Positions 39,575-49,708 are shown, counted from the stretch's first letter. The stretch: DNA of 64,000 bases from Pseudomonadota bacterium (GCA_021787435.1 JAJYLY010000004.1:148278-212277); one strand, 5' to 3'. A program made the numbers and translations. Notes: generated by a model from the letters alone, not told the origin.

Positions 39575-40768
39575 TCAGCCCAGCGCCTGGGCGATGCGCT
39601 CCAACGCCTTTGCAAGGTTATCCATCGAGGTTGCAAAAGACAGTCGGATATAGCCTGAAAGCCCGAATGCAGAACCGGGAACTACCGCGACGCCTGCCTT
39701 CACCAGTAGGTATTCGGAAAGCGCGATGTCGGTCGCCTCACTGATGACACCCTTCTTGTGCAGTGCTGCGATGGCGTTTCTCGCATCGGGGAACGCATAG
39801 AATGCACCGCCTGCCATGAGGCATTTTAATCCGGGAATCTTGTTGAGCTCATTCACCACGAACAGGTGGCGCTCGCGAAACGCTTTCAGCATCGGCGCGA
39901 TGCATCCCTGGTCTCCGTTTAAAGCAGCTTCAGCCGCAACCTGGGAAATCGATGTCGGGTTGGACGTGCTTTGCGACTGCACGTTTTCCATCGCGGTGAT
40001 GATGGCTTCAGGTCCTGCCGCATAGCCGATGCGCCAACCTGTCATCGCGTAAGCCTTTGAGACTCCGTTGAGCACCATGGTGCGATGATAAAGATCGGGG
40101 CAGGCATTGAGGATGTTGACGAATTTTTCATCGGTGAGCGCGATGTGCTCGTACATGTCGTCGGTCGCGATCAGGATGTCAGGATGTGCACGAAGCACTT
40201 CACCCAGCGCTTTCAAGTCATCCAGCGTGTACACAGCACCAGATGGATTGCTTGGACTGTTGATCACGACCATCTTCGTCTTGTGCGTGATCGCGGTTTT
40301 CAACTGTGCGGGCGTGAGTTTGAAACCCTGCTCTATACCCGCCTCGACGATCACGGGCTTGCCCTCGGCGATGATCACGATGTCAGGATAAGAGACCCAG
40401 TAAGGGGCAGGCACAATCACTTCGTCGCCGGGGTTGATCACGGCCAGCGCCAGATTGAAAAAACTCTGCTTGCCGCCACATGAGACTAATATCTGTTTTG
40501 CGCTGTAATCAAGGTTGTTGTCGCGTTTGAATTTTGCGATGACCGCGGCTTTAAGGCTAGGTGTGCCGCCCACCGCAGTATATTTGGTGAAGCCAGTATT
40601 GATCGCGTTGATCGCGGCATCCTTAATATGCTGCGGCGTGTCGAAATCCGGTTCTCCCGCGCCAAGCCCTATGATGTCATGTCCTTCCGCCTTGAGTTTC
40701 GCCGCTCGCGCCGTGACGGCCAGGGTGGGGGAGGGCTTGATGGCTTGAACGCGACGGGACAGGGACAC
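39575..40768 (-). CDS. PLP-dependent aminotransferase (aspartate/prephenate type)
   Basis: Class I aminotransferase of 397 residues. Fold-type I motifs are GLGAGEPDFDTP at the N-terminus, INSPSNPSGAVY, and the PLP Schiff-base Lys238 in NGVSKAYAMTGWRIGY; the substrate-carboxylate Arg lies near the C-terminus (GYIRLSFA). Members of this subgroup transaminate aspartate and often prephenate. I chose GTG 40768, which has AAGGAA eight bases upstream and gives a standard N-terminus (SLSRRVQAIKPS); an in-frame ATG at 40876 would add 36 atypical residues. It is monocistronic, convergent with the Cache-domain gene. Confidence 0.92.
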   Translation of the reverse strand: MSLSRRVQAIKPSPTLAVTARAAKLKAEGHDIIGLGAGEPDFDTPQHIKDAAINAINTGFTKYTAVGGTPSLKAAVIAKFKRDNNLDYSAKQILVSCGGKQSFFNLALAVINPGDEVIVPAPYWVSYPDIVIIAEGKPVIVEAGIEQGFKLTPAQLKTAITHKTKMVVINSPSNPSGAVYTLDDLKALGEVLRAHPDILIATDDMYEHIALTDEKFVNILNACPDLYHRTMVLNGVSKAYAMTGWRIGYAAGPEAIITAMENVQSQSTSNPTSISQVAAEAALNGDQGCIAPMLKAFRERHLFVVNELNKIPGLKCLMAGGAFYAFPDARNAIAALHKKGVISEATDIALSEYLLVKAGVAVVPGSAFGLSGYIRLSFATSMDNLAKALERIAQALG

Positions 40769-41161
40769 GATATTTCCTTGAGGGTTTAAATTGGCGCGAA
40801 TTATACACCCGGGCAATTGTCGTTTGTCACGCGCCGACGCCTGGAATTCATCCAGGTGTTCCAATATCATGCTCACAGCGCGTTGATTTAACCTCGGGAA
40901 AATGATTTGTTCATGGCTCAGTTCTCCCGGATATTTGGAGCCTCATCAAAATCCGGGGCGATTCACCACTTGGTAACCGTCTTTCGGTTACTTCACGGAA
41001 TGGTTAGTTGTTTCACCAGATTAGGTAAACTCACACTACAAGGTGTTATCGAACTTGCGCCCCACACCCATCAGGTGGTTGCAAGTTTATGATTAAGGCG
41101 CTGATTTTAATTAATGTTTTCCGTGTCTTCGCGTGAGACTGCGTTTTCTAGGATAATTGCG
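40769..41161. other. Intergenic interval, one hairpin, no gene
   Basis: About 390 bases between the aminotransferase start and the end of the ABC operon, both on the minus strand. A perfect 7-base hairpin GTAACCG-TCTTT-CGGTTAC lies at 40973-40991. I see no protein with recognisable domains, and the aminotransferase promoter must lie here, but no convincing sigma-70 site was found by eye. Confidence 0.5.
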
Positions 41162-42361
41162 CTATTCGGTTCGCAGCGCATCCACCGGGTCGAGTCTGGC
41201 CGCGCGTCTTGCCGGTGCAACACCCGCGGCAAGGCCTATGCCGATTGCAACAAGCTCGGCGAGGGCTGCGAATTGCCAAGGCGTGTGGACAGGAAGGGCA
41301 GGGATGAATTCATGCAAACCTTGTGCGATGCCAAAGCCCAATGCAAGTCCGGCAAGTCCGCCCAAAGCTGACAGCAGCATCGCTTCGATCAAAAACAGCA
41401 TCAATACCTGCTTCTGTTTTGCGCCCAACGCGCGCAAGAGGCCGATCTCATTGGTGCGTTCGGACACGGCCATCGTCATGATGGTCAGTATGCCCACACC
41501 GCCGACCAGCAATGAAATGCCGCCCAGAGCGCCGACTGCGAAGGTGATCACGTCCAGCACCGATCCCAGCACTTCGAGGGCTTTTGCCTGGGGAGTCAGC
41601 GTAAAGTCCACTCTTCCGTGGCGCTCCTTGAGCGCTTCGGTGATGGAGCGCAGCACGCTGTCCAGGTCGGCGCTTGCCTTGTAGCTCAAGTGGATTTCCA
41701 TCAGGCCGGGCCGGTTGAACAGCTCCATCGCGCGTGCGGCGGGGATGAACACGGTATCGTCCATGTCGAAGCCGAGTATCTGGCCTTTGGGTTCCATCAC
41801 GCCTATCACCCGGTAGCGCTGTCCGCCAACCTTGAGATAGCTTCCCAGCGGATTCTGTCCCGCATACAATTCCTCGCGCGCCTTAGCGCCCAGCACGACA
41901 AAGGCGCGCGCGCTTGCCGGCTCTTCATCGGGCAAAAAACTGCCTAACTGCACGCGGCTTGCCATCACCCTGGGGAGATTGTGCCCACCACCGATGACCA
42001 TGGTGCGGCGGGTCTTGCCGTTGAAACGCAGCTCGGCATTGCCCGTCACGCTGGGATCGACATACTCGACATTCGGCAGATGGCGCAAGGCCATCGCATC
42101 CTCGATGGATAGCGGCCTTACCGAGCCGAAGATGCCGACGTTCGCGCCCTGCACCTGGGTCTTGCCCGGTTGTATGCTGATCAGGTTGGTGCCGAACTGT
42201 GAAAATTCCGACAGCACGAACTGGTGCAATCCCTCGCCGATCGAGGTGAGCAGGATTACCGCGGTGATGCCGATCGCAATGCCCAGTCCCGTCAGCAGGC
42301 TGCGCATCCTGTAGGCCAGCGGGCTGGATATGGACAGGCGGATCAGGTCGGATGTCAGCAT
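41162..42361 (-). CDS. ABC transporter permease, MacB/FtsX type (second)
   Basis: Inner-membrane permease of 399 residues. An N-terminal helix (about 18-40, MRSLLTGLGIAIGITAVILL) is followed by a periplasmic MacB-like domain, then three C-terminal helices and the family ending APARRAARLDPVDALR. ATG 42361 lies one base after the stop of the upstream permease, with GGGAGATG in front; an in-frame start at 42466 would overlap that gene. It is last in a four-gene export operon with an adaptor, an ATPase and a paralogous permease. Substrate unknown. Confidence 0.9.
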   Translation of the reverse strand: MLTSDLIRLSISSPLAYRMRSLLTGLGIAIGITAVILLTSIGEGLHQFVLSEFSQFGTNLISIQPGKTQVQGANVGIFGSVRPLSIEDAMALRHLPNVEYVDPSVTGNAELRFNGKTRRTMVIGGGHNLPRVMASRVQLGSFLPDEEPASARAFVVLGAKAREELYAGQNPLGSYLKVGGQRYRVIGVMEPKGQILGFDMDDTVFIPAARAMELFNRPGLMEIHLSYKASADLDSVLRSITEALKERHGRVDFTLTPQAKALEVLGSVLDVITFAVGALGGISLLVGGVGILTIMTMAVSERTNEIGLLRALGAKQKQVLMLFLIEAMLLSALGGLAGLALGFGIAQGLHEFIPALPVHTPWQFAALAELVAIGIGLAAGVAPARRAARLDPVDALRTE

Positions 42362-42362
42362 T

Positions 42363-43565
42363 TCATCTCCCCGAGAGAGCTGCGACCGGATCGAGAAGTG
42401 CCGCGCGCCTTGCGGGCCATACGCTGAACAGGATGCCCGTGGCAAGCGCTGTGCAGACTGCGGCAAGCACTGCCCACCAGGGGGCGGTCACTGGCAGGGA
42501 AGGGTATAGCCTGGCGATCAGAAAGATGCCGGCCTCGCCCAAGAGCAGGCCTGTGATGCTGCCGGCGCCGGAAAGAAGTGCCGCCTCGGTGAAAAATAGC
42601 ATGCGTATTTTCGACGCCGGTGCGCCCAATGCTTTCAACAGGCCGATCTCCCTGACGCGCTGCGAGACCGCGATCAGCATCACGTTCATGATCAGGATGC
42701 CCGCGACGGCAAGGCTGATCGCGGCGATGCCTCCGACGGCTAGCGTCAACGCGCGCAGGATGCGGTCGAATGTCGCCAGCACCGCATCCTGCGTGATCAC
42801 GGTGACATCCCGTTCCCCGTTGTGCCGGGCAAGCAGGATGGATTCGGCATCCAGCTTTGCCTTTTCGATTGCATCACGGCTCTTGGCCTCGATGAGGATG
42901 CGCAGCAGGCCCGAATTGTTGAACAGCAGGTGGGCGGATGAGACAGGCACGATGACGAGTTCGTCGGTATTGAAGCCCATGGATTCCCCCTGGCTTGCGA
43001 GGACGCCGATCACGCGAAAACGCCTGTCGCCCAGCCTCACCCAGTTGCCTATCGCGGACGCATTGCCGAACAGCTCGCGCCTTATCTTGGCTCCCAGCAC
43101 ACAGAGCGGCTCTTCCGTGTGTGTAGCAGGCAGGAATTGTCCCAGCGCCAAATCCATGTGGCGTACCTCCAGAAGATCGGCCGTGGAACCTAGCACCACG
43201 ACTTCGCGGTTGAGCGGGCCGTATGAAATCTGCGAAGAGCCTGCGGTCAGTGGCGCTACGCGGGCGATCGCGCGGCTCTTCAGCAGCGCCCGAGCATCGT
43301 CCATGGTGAGTTCGCGGGGAATCTGGCCCAGCAGCATGCCGGGACTGATCCCGGCGGTTTCTGTGCGTCCGGGAAACACGAGCACGAGATTGCTGCCCAG
43401 GGATGAGAATTGATTGACGACATAAAGCCTTGCACCTTCGCCAAGTGCTGTCAGGACCATGACGGCAGCCACGCCGATGGACATCGCAAGCATCATCAAG
43501 AGCGTGCGCGCGCGGCTGCCTTGTAGGCTGTGTGAAGAAAACTGCATGACATCGATGAGTCTCAT
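42363..43565 (-). CDS. ABC transporter permease, MacB/FtsX type (first)
   Basis: Paralogue of the following gene, 400 residues, with the same plan: N-terminal helix (about 16-40, ARTLLMMLAMSIGVAAVMVL), MacB periplasmic core, three C-terminal helices and the ending WPARRAALLDPVAAL. Having two different permeases beside one ATPase suggests a heterodimeric MacB-like complex, in which mechanotransmission drives an adaptor/outer-membrane channel. The start overlaps the ATPase stop as ATGA. Confidence 0.9.
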   Translation of the reverse strand: MRLIDVMQFSSHSLQGSRARTLLMMLAMSIGVAAVMVLTALGEGARLYVVNQFSSLGSNLVLVFPGRTETAGISPGMLLGQIPRELTMDDARALLKSRAIARVAPLTAGSSQISYGPLNREVVVLGSTADLLEVRHMDLALGQFLPATHTEEPLCVLGAKIRRELFGNASAIGNWVRLGDRRFRVIGVLASQGESMGFNTDELVIVPVSSAHLLFNNSGLLRILIEAKSRDAIEKAKLDAESILLARHNGERDVTVITQDAVLATFDRILRALTLAVGGIAAISLAVAGILIMNVMLIAVSQRVREIGLLKALGAPASKIRMLFFTEAALLSGAGSITGLLLGEAGIFLIARLYPSLPVTAPWWAVLAAVCTALATGILFSVWPARRAALLDPVAALSGR

Positions 43566-44230
43566 GTCTGGCTTACGATCTGGCCGTCCACCATGTGAAG
43601 TTGGCGCTTTGCTCGGCTGCCTATCATCGGATCGTGGGTGACGAGTATCAGCGCGACATGCTGTTCGGTCAGTTTTTCGAGCAGGCCGATCACTTCACGG
43701 CCGGTGGCCTGATCGAGGTTGCCGGTCGGCTCATCAGCCAGCAATACGGCAGGATGCATGCTGGTCGCGCGCGCGATCGCCACACGTTGCCGCTGGCCTC
43801 CGGAGAGCTGGTCCGGCCTGTGGTCGGTGCGGTCGGCAAGCCCATAGTCTTGCAGCAGTTCTTCAACGCGCGCCTTGCGGTCATCGGGCGGGATGCCTGC
43901 CAGGATCAGCGGCAGCTCGATGTTCATCGAGGCGGTAAGGCGCGGCACTAGATGAAAGGACTGGAACACGAAGCCGATTTTTTCGCTGCGCACTTTCGCC
44001 TGCTCTTCATCGTCAAGCGAGGTGACATCGCGACCGTCCAGTCTGTAAATGCCGGAACTGGGGCGATCCAGCAGGCCGATCAGGTTCAGAAGCGTGGATT
44101 TTCCGGAGCCAGAAGGGCCCATGATGGATACATAGTCGCCTGCAGCAATGGTAAGGTTGATGTCGCGCAGCGCTGACACCTCCAGGTCGCCAACTGCGAA
44201 GTTGCGCGTCACATGTTCAAGCGAGATCAT
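43562..44230 (-). CDS. ABC transporter ATP-binding protein (MacB/LolD family)
   Basis: Cytosolic ATPase of 222 residues. Walker [10 protein letters not shown] is at about residues 38-46, Q-loop FQSFHL, signature [14 protein letters not shown], Walker [13 protein letters not shown] and the switch His in LVTHD. The LDxxTG-type motif after Walker B and the length place it in the MacB/LolD/FtsE group. It is separate from the permeases, unlike fused E. coli MacB. It overlaps both the adaptor gene upstream and the first permease downstream by 4 bases. Confidence 0.94.
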   Translation of the reverse strand: MISLEHVTRNFAVGDLEVSALRDINLTIAAGDYVSIMGPSGSGKSTLLNLIGLLDRPSSGIYRLDGRDVTSLDDEEQAKVRSEKIGFVFQSFHLVPRLTASMNIELPLILAGIPPDDRKARVEELLQDYGLADRTDHRPDQLSGGQRQRVAIARATSMHPAVLLADEPTGNLDQATGREVIGLLEKLTEQHVALILVTHDPMIGSRAKRQLHMVDGQIVSQT

Positions 44231-45378
44231 TTTTTCCCGGGCTGAACGCGGGCGCCGGCTTTCACGCCTGCCTGGTCCAGGTTTAGCACGATCTGGTCGC
44301 CTTCGTTGAGGCCTGCGGTGATTTCGGTCTCGTCCCAGTTGGCTAGGCCGGTACTCACAGTGCGGTCTTCTAGCACGCCATGGTTGTAGTAGAGCACATG
44401 TTTTCCGTCAAGCAGGGTCTGGGAAGGAATGCGCAGCACGTTGTCGTGTTTTGCATAGATGATTTCCACATCCGCGCTGTAGCCGACCAGCAGCCTATCA
44501 GTGGTTGGTGGACCGGTGAAATCAACTTCCACTTCCACGGTGCGCGCCTGCTTTTCCAGTTCAAGCACATAAGGCGCGATGCGCCTTATGTGGCCGGCGA
44601 AGGATTGCCCCTTAATCGCATCGAGCGTGATGCGCACTGTTTGCCCGACCTGGATACGGGCTGCATCGACCTCGTCTATCGGCGCGCTAACATAAAGACA
44701 GCTGTCGTCGATCAGATCGATTGAGGGCGGCGTGGGGATGCCGGGTGGCGAAGGTGTCGCGTATTCACCAAGCTCGCCGCTGATCTCGGCCACGATACCA
44801 TCGAAAGGCGCCTTGAGAACTAGGCGGTCGAGATCGGCACGCGCGGCCGCAATGCGTGACTTGCTCTGTTCGGCCATGCCTTTTGCGGCTTCGCATCCGG
44901 CGCGCGCGACGCGCGCTGCTGAGTTCTTCTGATCCATTCCTTCTGGCGAGATGAAGCCCTTGATCAGCAGTTTAGCGGCTCGTTCTGCCTCCTGCTGCGC
45001 CAGGTCAGCCTGGAAACAGGCCTGTTTTTCCTGATTCTGCGCGGTGATCAGCGCCTCATCTGCAAGTCTTGCCTGAGCCTCCAAGTCCTTATTCCAGAGC
45101 TCGAGCAGTATCTGACCTTTATTCACGCGTTCGCCCTTTTTCACCAGCAATTGCGAGATCTGGCCTCCCGCGGGTGCCGAGAGTTTTGCGCGGCGGCACG
45201 CTTTGATGGTTCCTGAACGGGTGTTGTTGACCGTCGCCTCCACCTTGCCGCGTTCGACTTTAACCAGTTCTACGCGCGGCGGGGCGGGTCTTGTGAAATA
45301 CCAGACGGCAGCTGTTATCAATATTGCCAATAAAATGAAGATGCTGCGCCAGGTCTTTTTGTGCAGAGCAGCCGTCAT
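44227..45378 (-). CDS. Periplasmic adaptor subunit (MacA/HlyD type)
   Basis: Membrane-fusion protein of 383 residues. It has one N-terminal membrane helix (about 12-29), then a biotinyl-lipoyl-like hairpin (LSAPAGGQISQLLVKKGERVNKGQ), a long alpha-helical coiled-coil hairpin (about 95-180), the second lipoyl half (LKAPFDGIVAEISGELGE) and beta-barrel domains. It should link the MacB-like permeases to an outer-membrane factor; no TolC-type gene is in the window. It is first in the operon. tRNA-Thr lies 53 bases upstream on the same strand. Confidence 0.92.
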   Translation of the reverse strand: MTAALHKKTWRSIFILLAILITAAVWYFTRPAPPRVELVKVERGKVEATVNNTRSGTIKACRRAKLSAPAGGQISQLLVKKGERVNKGQILLELWNKDLEAQARLADEALITAQNQEKQACFQADLAQQEAERAAKLLIKGFISPEGMDQKNSAARVARAGCEAAKGMAEQSKSRIAAARADLDRLVLKAPFDGIVAEISGELGEYATPSPPGIPTPPSIDLIDDSCLYVSAPIDEVDAARIQVGQTVRITLDAIKGQSFAGHIRRIAPYVLELEKQARTVEVEVDFTGPPTTDRLLVGYSADVEIIYAKHDNVLRIPSQTLLDGKHVLYYNHGVLEDRTVSTGLANWDETEITAGLNEGDQIVLNLDQAGVKAGARVQPGKK

Positions 45379-45431
45379 GAGAGTTTCCTGATTTCGAAAC
45401 GTAGATGCATCTTCAGCCGGATGGAAGCGTC

Positions 45432-45507
45432 TGGTGCTGGAGAGAGGAATCGAACCTCCGACCTACGCGTTACGAGTGCGTTGCTCTACCGACTGAGCTA
45501 CTCCAGC
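45432..45507 (-). tRNA. tRNA-Thr(CGU)
   Basis: A complete 76-base cloverleaf on the minus strand. Acceptor arms are GCTGGAG and CTCCAGC with an encoded CCA end. The D-arm has GTAGCTCAGTCGGTAGAGC, the anticodon loop CTCGTAA gives CGU, and the T-arm has GGTTCGATTCC. It reads codon ACG. A candidate -10 TACAAT lies 22 bases before it on the minus strand (45534-45529). Confidence 0.97.
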
Positions 45508-45528
45508 GAATATCCCGACTTCCTGCGG

Positions 45529-45534
45529 ATTGTA
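45529..45534 (-). promoter_or_regulatory. Candidate -10 element for tRNA-Thr
   Basis: TACAAT on the minus strand, ending 21 bases before the tRNA-Thr 5' end. The corresponding -35 region (around TGCGAT) is a weak match. Confidence 0.35.
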
Positions 45535-45597
45535 GCAAAATTCGCGCGGCATCGCATATTTGATCTGCGCCGATGAAATTGCACCAGGATATGCCGA

Positions 45598-45626
45598 TTG
45601 TGTTGCTATGACTTCCTCTATACAAT
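45598..45626 (+). promoter_or_regulatory. Candidate sigma-70 promoter for response-regulator operon
   Basis: TTGTGT (45598-45603), 17-base spacer, TACAAT (45621-45626). A transcript starting near 45633 would begin with two hairpins (45641-45697) before the ribosome site at about 45711-45716. Confidence 0.4.
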
Positions 45627-45640
45627 CATTTTCATCAAGA

Positions 45641-45697
45641 GCCTTGCTTCAGCGCCTGAGGGCAAGGCAGTCTCAGATTTCTGGTTGCGATTGCAAC
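45641..45697 (+). promoter_or_regulatory. Two leader hairpins before the response regulator gene
   Basis: Hairpin 1 has outer arms GCCTTGC (45641-45647) and GCAAGGC (45662-45668) and inner TCAG/CTGA pairing. Hairpin 2 is GTTGC-GATT-GCAAC (45684-45697). Neither has a T-run. They could stabilise the mRNA or bind a regulator; role unknown. Confidence 0.4.
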
Positions 45698-45723
45698 TAG
45701 TTTGTTTTAAAAAGGAAAATGCG

Positions 45724-46227
45724 ATGCCAATCAATTCTGAACGCCCGTCGGTGCTGGTGATAGATGACGAGCCATTCAATCTGAGCCTGATGGAAGGTGT
45801 GCTGGGCAGCAGTTACAACGTGTTGAAAGCCAGCGACGGCCCGCAGGCGCTGGAGCTTGCCTTCGCAAGTCCGCCGGATCTGGTCTTGGTCGATGTGATG
45901 ATGCCCGGCATGGACGGCTTCGAGGTCTGCCGCCGCCTGAAGGAGAGCGCAGCGACGATGCATGTGCCAGTAATCTTCGTTACTGCAAAGAATGAGATCA
46001 AGGACGAGGAGCTTGGATTCAACATGGGTGCATCGGATTTCATCCACAAGCCGATCAGTGCGCCCATCGTTGCAGCAAGGGTCAGGACGCATCTAAAAGT
46101 GAAATTCATGCAGGATTATTTGCGCAATGAAAATTCGAAGCTGCTGGCCAATGCCAGCGAGAAGTCGGCTGAATTGCAGCAACTGAAAGACTTCATGTGG
46201 CGCACCACGCCGTTTTCAAGGCGTTGA
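45724..46227 (+). CDS. Stand-alone response regulator receiver protein
   Basis: A 167-residue protein consisting of one REC domain (about 8-125) plus a helical tail ([19 protein letters not shown] onward) that probably forms a coiled coil. The acidic pocket DDE is near residues 14-16, the phospho-acceptor is Asp57 in [11 protein letters not shown], and the conserved Thr/Lys are in FVTAK and IHKP. In relatives the tail leads into an HD-GYP or kinase output domain; here it stops abruptly after [12 protein letters not shown], so it may be shortened. ATG 45724 follows AAAAAGGA. It precedes the hybrid kinase by 55 bases and is its likely partner. Confidence 0.88.
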   Translation: MPINSERPSVLVIDDEPFNLSLMEGVLGSSYNVLKASDGPQALELAFASPPDLVLVDVMMPGMDGFEVCRRLKESAATMHVPVIFVTAKNEIKDEELGFNMGASDFIHKPISAPIVAARVRTHLKVKFMQDYLRNENSKLLANASEKSAELQQLKDFMWRTTPFSRR

Positions 46228-46282
46228 TCGGGGATTCAAGCTGAGTCGGACGACATCGTCTGAAATCGGCTTGACTACTTCT

Positions 46283-49200
46283 ATGCAAAACATCAGCAAT
46301 CAGTTTAGACGGAGTTTTCTTGCCCTGTTCATCCCCCTTGCACTGCTGCTCGTTTTAGCGGCAGTCTATCTTTTCAAGCAGGGAGTCGATGATCAGAAGG
46401 CATTGCTCCAAGCTGACGCGCTGTTGAATGTGGTGTCAGGCGGACGGGCAATCGAGCGCTCGCTGGACGATGCCGTGGAAGATGCGCTCTATCTTGCCAG
46501 TATTCCGGAATGGTCGGCAGCCAGAAAGACCGAACTCCCCAGCATCAAGACGCTGCACAGGAATTTCTCCACCTTCTGCCTCACCCATCCGAACTATCTT
46601 AGGTTGCGCTGGATAGACGGGCGCGGCCGCGAGATGTTCAGGGTCAACAACCTTGACGGGCATCTCAGGATAACGGAAGCAGGGAAGCTGAAGAACAAGA
46701 GCGATCGCTTCTATTTCACCGAAAGCGTGAAGCTCGATCAGGGCAAGGTGTATGTCTCGCCGATGCAGCTTGAAATTGAAAACAACCAAGTCATCATTCC
46801 ATATCGCCCGATCATTCGCATTGCAACACCTGTGTTCGATGAACAGATGCGGCGTCAGGGCGTGCTGGTGATCACCGTTGCCGCGAATGACCTGCTGGCG
46901 CGCATAGGTGCCAGCAATAATGTCTCCAGAAGCCAGAACATGCTGCTCAACAGCGATGGTTACTGGCTAAAAAGCAGCGATGCGAGCGAAGCTTGGGGTT
47001 TTATGTTTGGCAAGTCGAACACGCTGGGAAAAAAATTTCCAAGGGTATGGAAGAAGATATCGGCAACTGGCAGCGGTCAGTTCGAGGATGAGAGCGGAAT
47101 ATGGAGTTTCGGAACTGTCTATCCGTTGAAATCGCAACAGACCGGGACAACTGTTTTCCGGGCAAGAACCAGCGTCGATCCCGACAAGTATTTCTGGAAA
47201 GTCGTTTCCTTCGTCCCGAAAAAACAGATATGGGAATTAAGTTCCAGGGTGATGTGGTCAACCGCGTTTTATTCCTCGGGCATGCTGTTGCTGCTTTTCG
47301 TGGGATGCTGGTATTACACTAAGATGCGTTTTTCCAAGCTCAAGGCCCAGCAGGATCTGAGTGCTGCCGCCGTGGAATACGGCAAACAGCTGGCCGTACG
47401 CGATTCTGAAGCGCGCATATACGCGATACTTCACACAATTGCAGACGGCATCATCTCATTTAGTCAGAACGGCACCATAGAAGAGTTTTCCGCGAATGCG
47501 GAACGCATCTTCGGTTATTCGGCAGCCGAGGTTGTCGGGCAGCATATCAGCATGCTGATGCCGAAGTTCGGCAACTGGCAGCCCGATGCACAGAAGAACG
47601 GGAAGGAGGTTGCCGGCAGCGAACGCGAGACTGCAGGGCGGCACAAGAATGGCAACACCTTTCCGTTGGAGCTTGCGGTCAGCGAGATGATGCTGGGCGG
47701 ACAGCGCCATTACACTTGTATGGTGAGGGACATCACAAGGCGTAAACGCAACCAGCAGGAGTTGATAGCAGCCAAGCAGGAGGCGGAGCTCGCCAATCAG
47801 GCGAAAAGCTATTTTCTTGCCAATATGAGCCATGAAATCCGCACGCCGATGAATGCGATCATCGGGTTTACGCACCTGTGCCTGCAAACCACACTGACGC
47901 GTGGGCAGCGCGATTACCTCGAGAAGGTCTTTCTTGCGGCGAACTCGCTGCTGGGCATCATCAACGACATTCTGGATTTTTCCAAGATCGAGTCCGGTAA
48001 GATGGACATGGAGAATGCGCCTTTCCATCTGGCGTCCATGCTAAAGGGCGTGGCTGCCGTCACCAGCATACGCGCCGAAGAAAAGCAGCTTGAATTCCTG
48101 ATCGACGAGGAGTGCGGGATACCGGAAGTGCTGGTGGGTGATTCTCTGCGGCTGGGGCAGGTGTTGAGCAATCTTGCCAATAACGCCGTCAAGTTCACTG
48201 AGTCTGGAGAAGTGGTGATCAGGATACGCGCAAAAGAGCATGAACCAGGCGAACGCCGCATCACGCTGCGATTTGAGGTGAGCGATACCGGCATCGGCAT
48301 GACAGCCGAGGAAATCGGAAAACTCTTCCAGTCATTCAGCCAAGCCGATGTATCCACCACACGAAAATACGGCGGCACGGGATTGGGGTTGGCCATTTCC
48401 AAGCGCTTGGTGGAATTGATGGGCGGACAGATATGGGTGGAAAGCATGCCAGGCAAGGGCAGCATTTTCACCTTTATCCTGCCTTTTGAATTTTTATCCG
48501 ATGAAGCAGCGGATGTGCCGGATTTTTCCGGGCTCAGGATGCTTGTAGTGGACGACAACGACACTGCGCGCAAGCTGATGCTCTCCATGCTCAATGCGTT
48601 CGGCATCGATGCCGCAGGCGTCGCCAATGGCGAAGAGGCGATAGCCGCGCTTGAAAAGGACGCGCCATACAGCTGCGTGCTGTTGGACTGGAGCATGCCC
48701 GGCATGAACGGACTTGAACTGGCAGGGATGATCAAACAGGCGCAGGGTGAGAGGCCGAAGATCATCTATCTTTCCGGTCACAAGCATATGGAGGCGGTCA
48801 ATGCCTCAAGGCATGCCAGGCTGCTTGATGTGGTGATCAACAAGCCCGTTCTGTATTCCGAATTGTTTGACGCGATCAGTGCGTGCGCATCAGGGCAAGG
48901 TATGCTTATGCCTGCGATGCAGCCAGCCGACATGCCTGCTGATTTGGGCGGCCTGCGTGTGCTGTTGGTCGAAGACAATCAGTATAATCAGCAGCTGGCA
49001 AAGGCGCTGTTGACTGATGCAGGTGTTGCGGTGAGCATCGCTGAAGACGGGCTTGATGCGCTCTCTGCGCTCGAGAGTGAAAAGTTTGATGCGGTGCTGA
49101 TGGATATGCAGATGCCGAAAATGGACGGGCTGGAAGCCACGCGCAAAATCAGGGAAAATCCTGCATGGGCCGAGCTTCCCATCATCGCGATGACCGCGAA

Positions 49201-49690
49201 TGCGATGACCGGCGACAAGGAAAGCTGCCTTGCCGCCGGCATGAACGACTATCTTTCTAAGCCCCTGCATTACAAGGCGATGTATGACACGCTTGCCCGC
49301 TGGACGCATCGAGGTGGAGCGGCTTTGGAAGAGCCTTTGCTTGATGTCGAAAATGCGATGGCCAGAATGGGCGATCAGAAGCTCTATCGGCTGATGCTGG
49401 GCGAATTTGTTTCCAGTCAGGGTGAGTCAGTGTGTGCGATACAGGATGCGCTTGATATGCATGACAAGGCGTGTGCAGAAAGACTGGCGCATTCGTTGAA
49501 GGGTGTTGCCGCAAGCGTGGGGGCTGCGCGTCTTTCGGAATCTGCGATGCGGATGGAACAGGCGATCCGGTCCGATGATCAGGATGCCTATCCGCAATTG
49601 ATTACGAACTTGACGGACAACCTGAGCCAGGTTCTGGTCGAGATACAGCGCTATCTTGAAATGCATGGCGATGGATCAGCCCCGAATTAA
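46283..49690 (+). CDS. Hybrid sensor histidine kinase with PAS, two receivers and Hpt
   Basis: Membrane phosphorelay kinase of about 1135 residues. Order: TM1 (about 8-30), large periplasmic double-Cache-type sensor (about 35-315), TM2 (325-350), PAS (375-490), HisKA with phospho-His517 (SHEIRTP), HATPase (N-box [23 protein letters not shown]), REC1 (Asp802 in LLDWSMPG), REC2 (Asp941 in [11 protein letters not shown]) and a C-terminal Hpt domain (His1070 in AHSLKG). All phosphotransfer residues are present, so phosphate could pass His517-Asp-His1070 and then to the receiver protein encoded just upstream. ATG 46283 is preferred; an in-frame TTG at 46271 is possible. The ligand is unknown. Confidence 0.92.
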   Translation: MQNISNQFRRSFLALFIPLALLLVLAAVYLFKQGVDDQKALLQADALLNVVSGGRAIERSLDDAVEDALYLASIPEWSAARKTELPSIKTLHRNFSTFCLTHPNYLRLRWIDGRGREMFRVNNLDGHLRITEAGKLKNKSDRFYFTESVKLDQGKVYVSPMQLEIENNQVIIPYRPIIRIATPVFDEQMRRQGVLVITVAANDLLARIGASNNVSRSQNMLLNSDGYWLKSSDASEAWGFMFGKSNTLGKKFPRVWKKISATGSGQFEDESGIWSFGTVYPLKSQQTGTTVFRARTSVDPDKYFWKVVSFVPKKQIWELSSRVMWSTAFYSSGMLLLLFVGCWYYTKMRFSKLKAQQDLSAAAVEYGKQLAVRDSEARIYAILHTIADGIISFSQNGTIEEFSANAERIFGYSAAEVVGQHISMLMPKFGNWQPDAQKNGKEVAGSERETAGRHKNGNTFPLELAVSEMMLGGQRHYTCMVRDITRRKRNQQELIAAKQEAELANQAKSYFLANMSHEIRTPMNAIIGFTHLCLQTTLTRGQRDYLEKVFLAANSLLGIINDILDFSKIESGKMDMENAPFHLASMLKGVAAVTSIRAEEKQLEFLIDEECGIPEVLVGDSLRLGQVLSNLANNAVKFTESGEVVIRIRAKEHEPGERRITLRFEVSDTGIGMTAEEIGKLFQSFSQADVSTTRKYGGTGLGLAISKRLVELMGGQIWVESMPGKGSIFTFILPFEFLSDEAADVPDFSGLRMLVVDDNDTARKLMLSMLNAFGIDAAGVANGEEAIAALEKDAPYSCVLLDWSMPGMNGLELAGMIKQAQGERPKIIYLSGHKHMEAVNASRHARLLDVVINKPVLYSELFDAISACASGQGMLMPAMQPADMPADLGGLRVLLVEDNQYNQQLAKALLTDAGVAVSIAEDGLDALSALESEKFDAVLMDMQMPKMDGLEATRKIRENPAWAELPIIAMTANAMTGDKESCLAAGMNDYLSKPLHYKAMYDTLARWTHRGGAALEEPLLDVENAMARMGDQKLYRLMLGEFVSSQGESVCAIQDALDMHDKACAERLAHSLKGVAASVGAARLSESAMRMEQAIRSDDQDAYPQLITNLTDNLSQVLVEIQRYLEMHGDGSAPN

Positions 49691-49708
49691 TTTTACATAA
49701 GGTGTGGT

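Noticed and set aside
45361..45576. Plus-strand frame encoding GERNRTSDLRVTSALLYRLSYSS
   Set aside because: This is the well-known false translation antisense to a tRNA, here tRNA-Thr.
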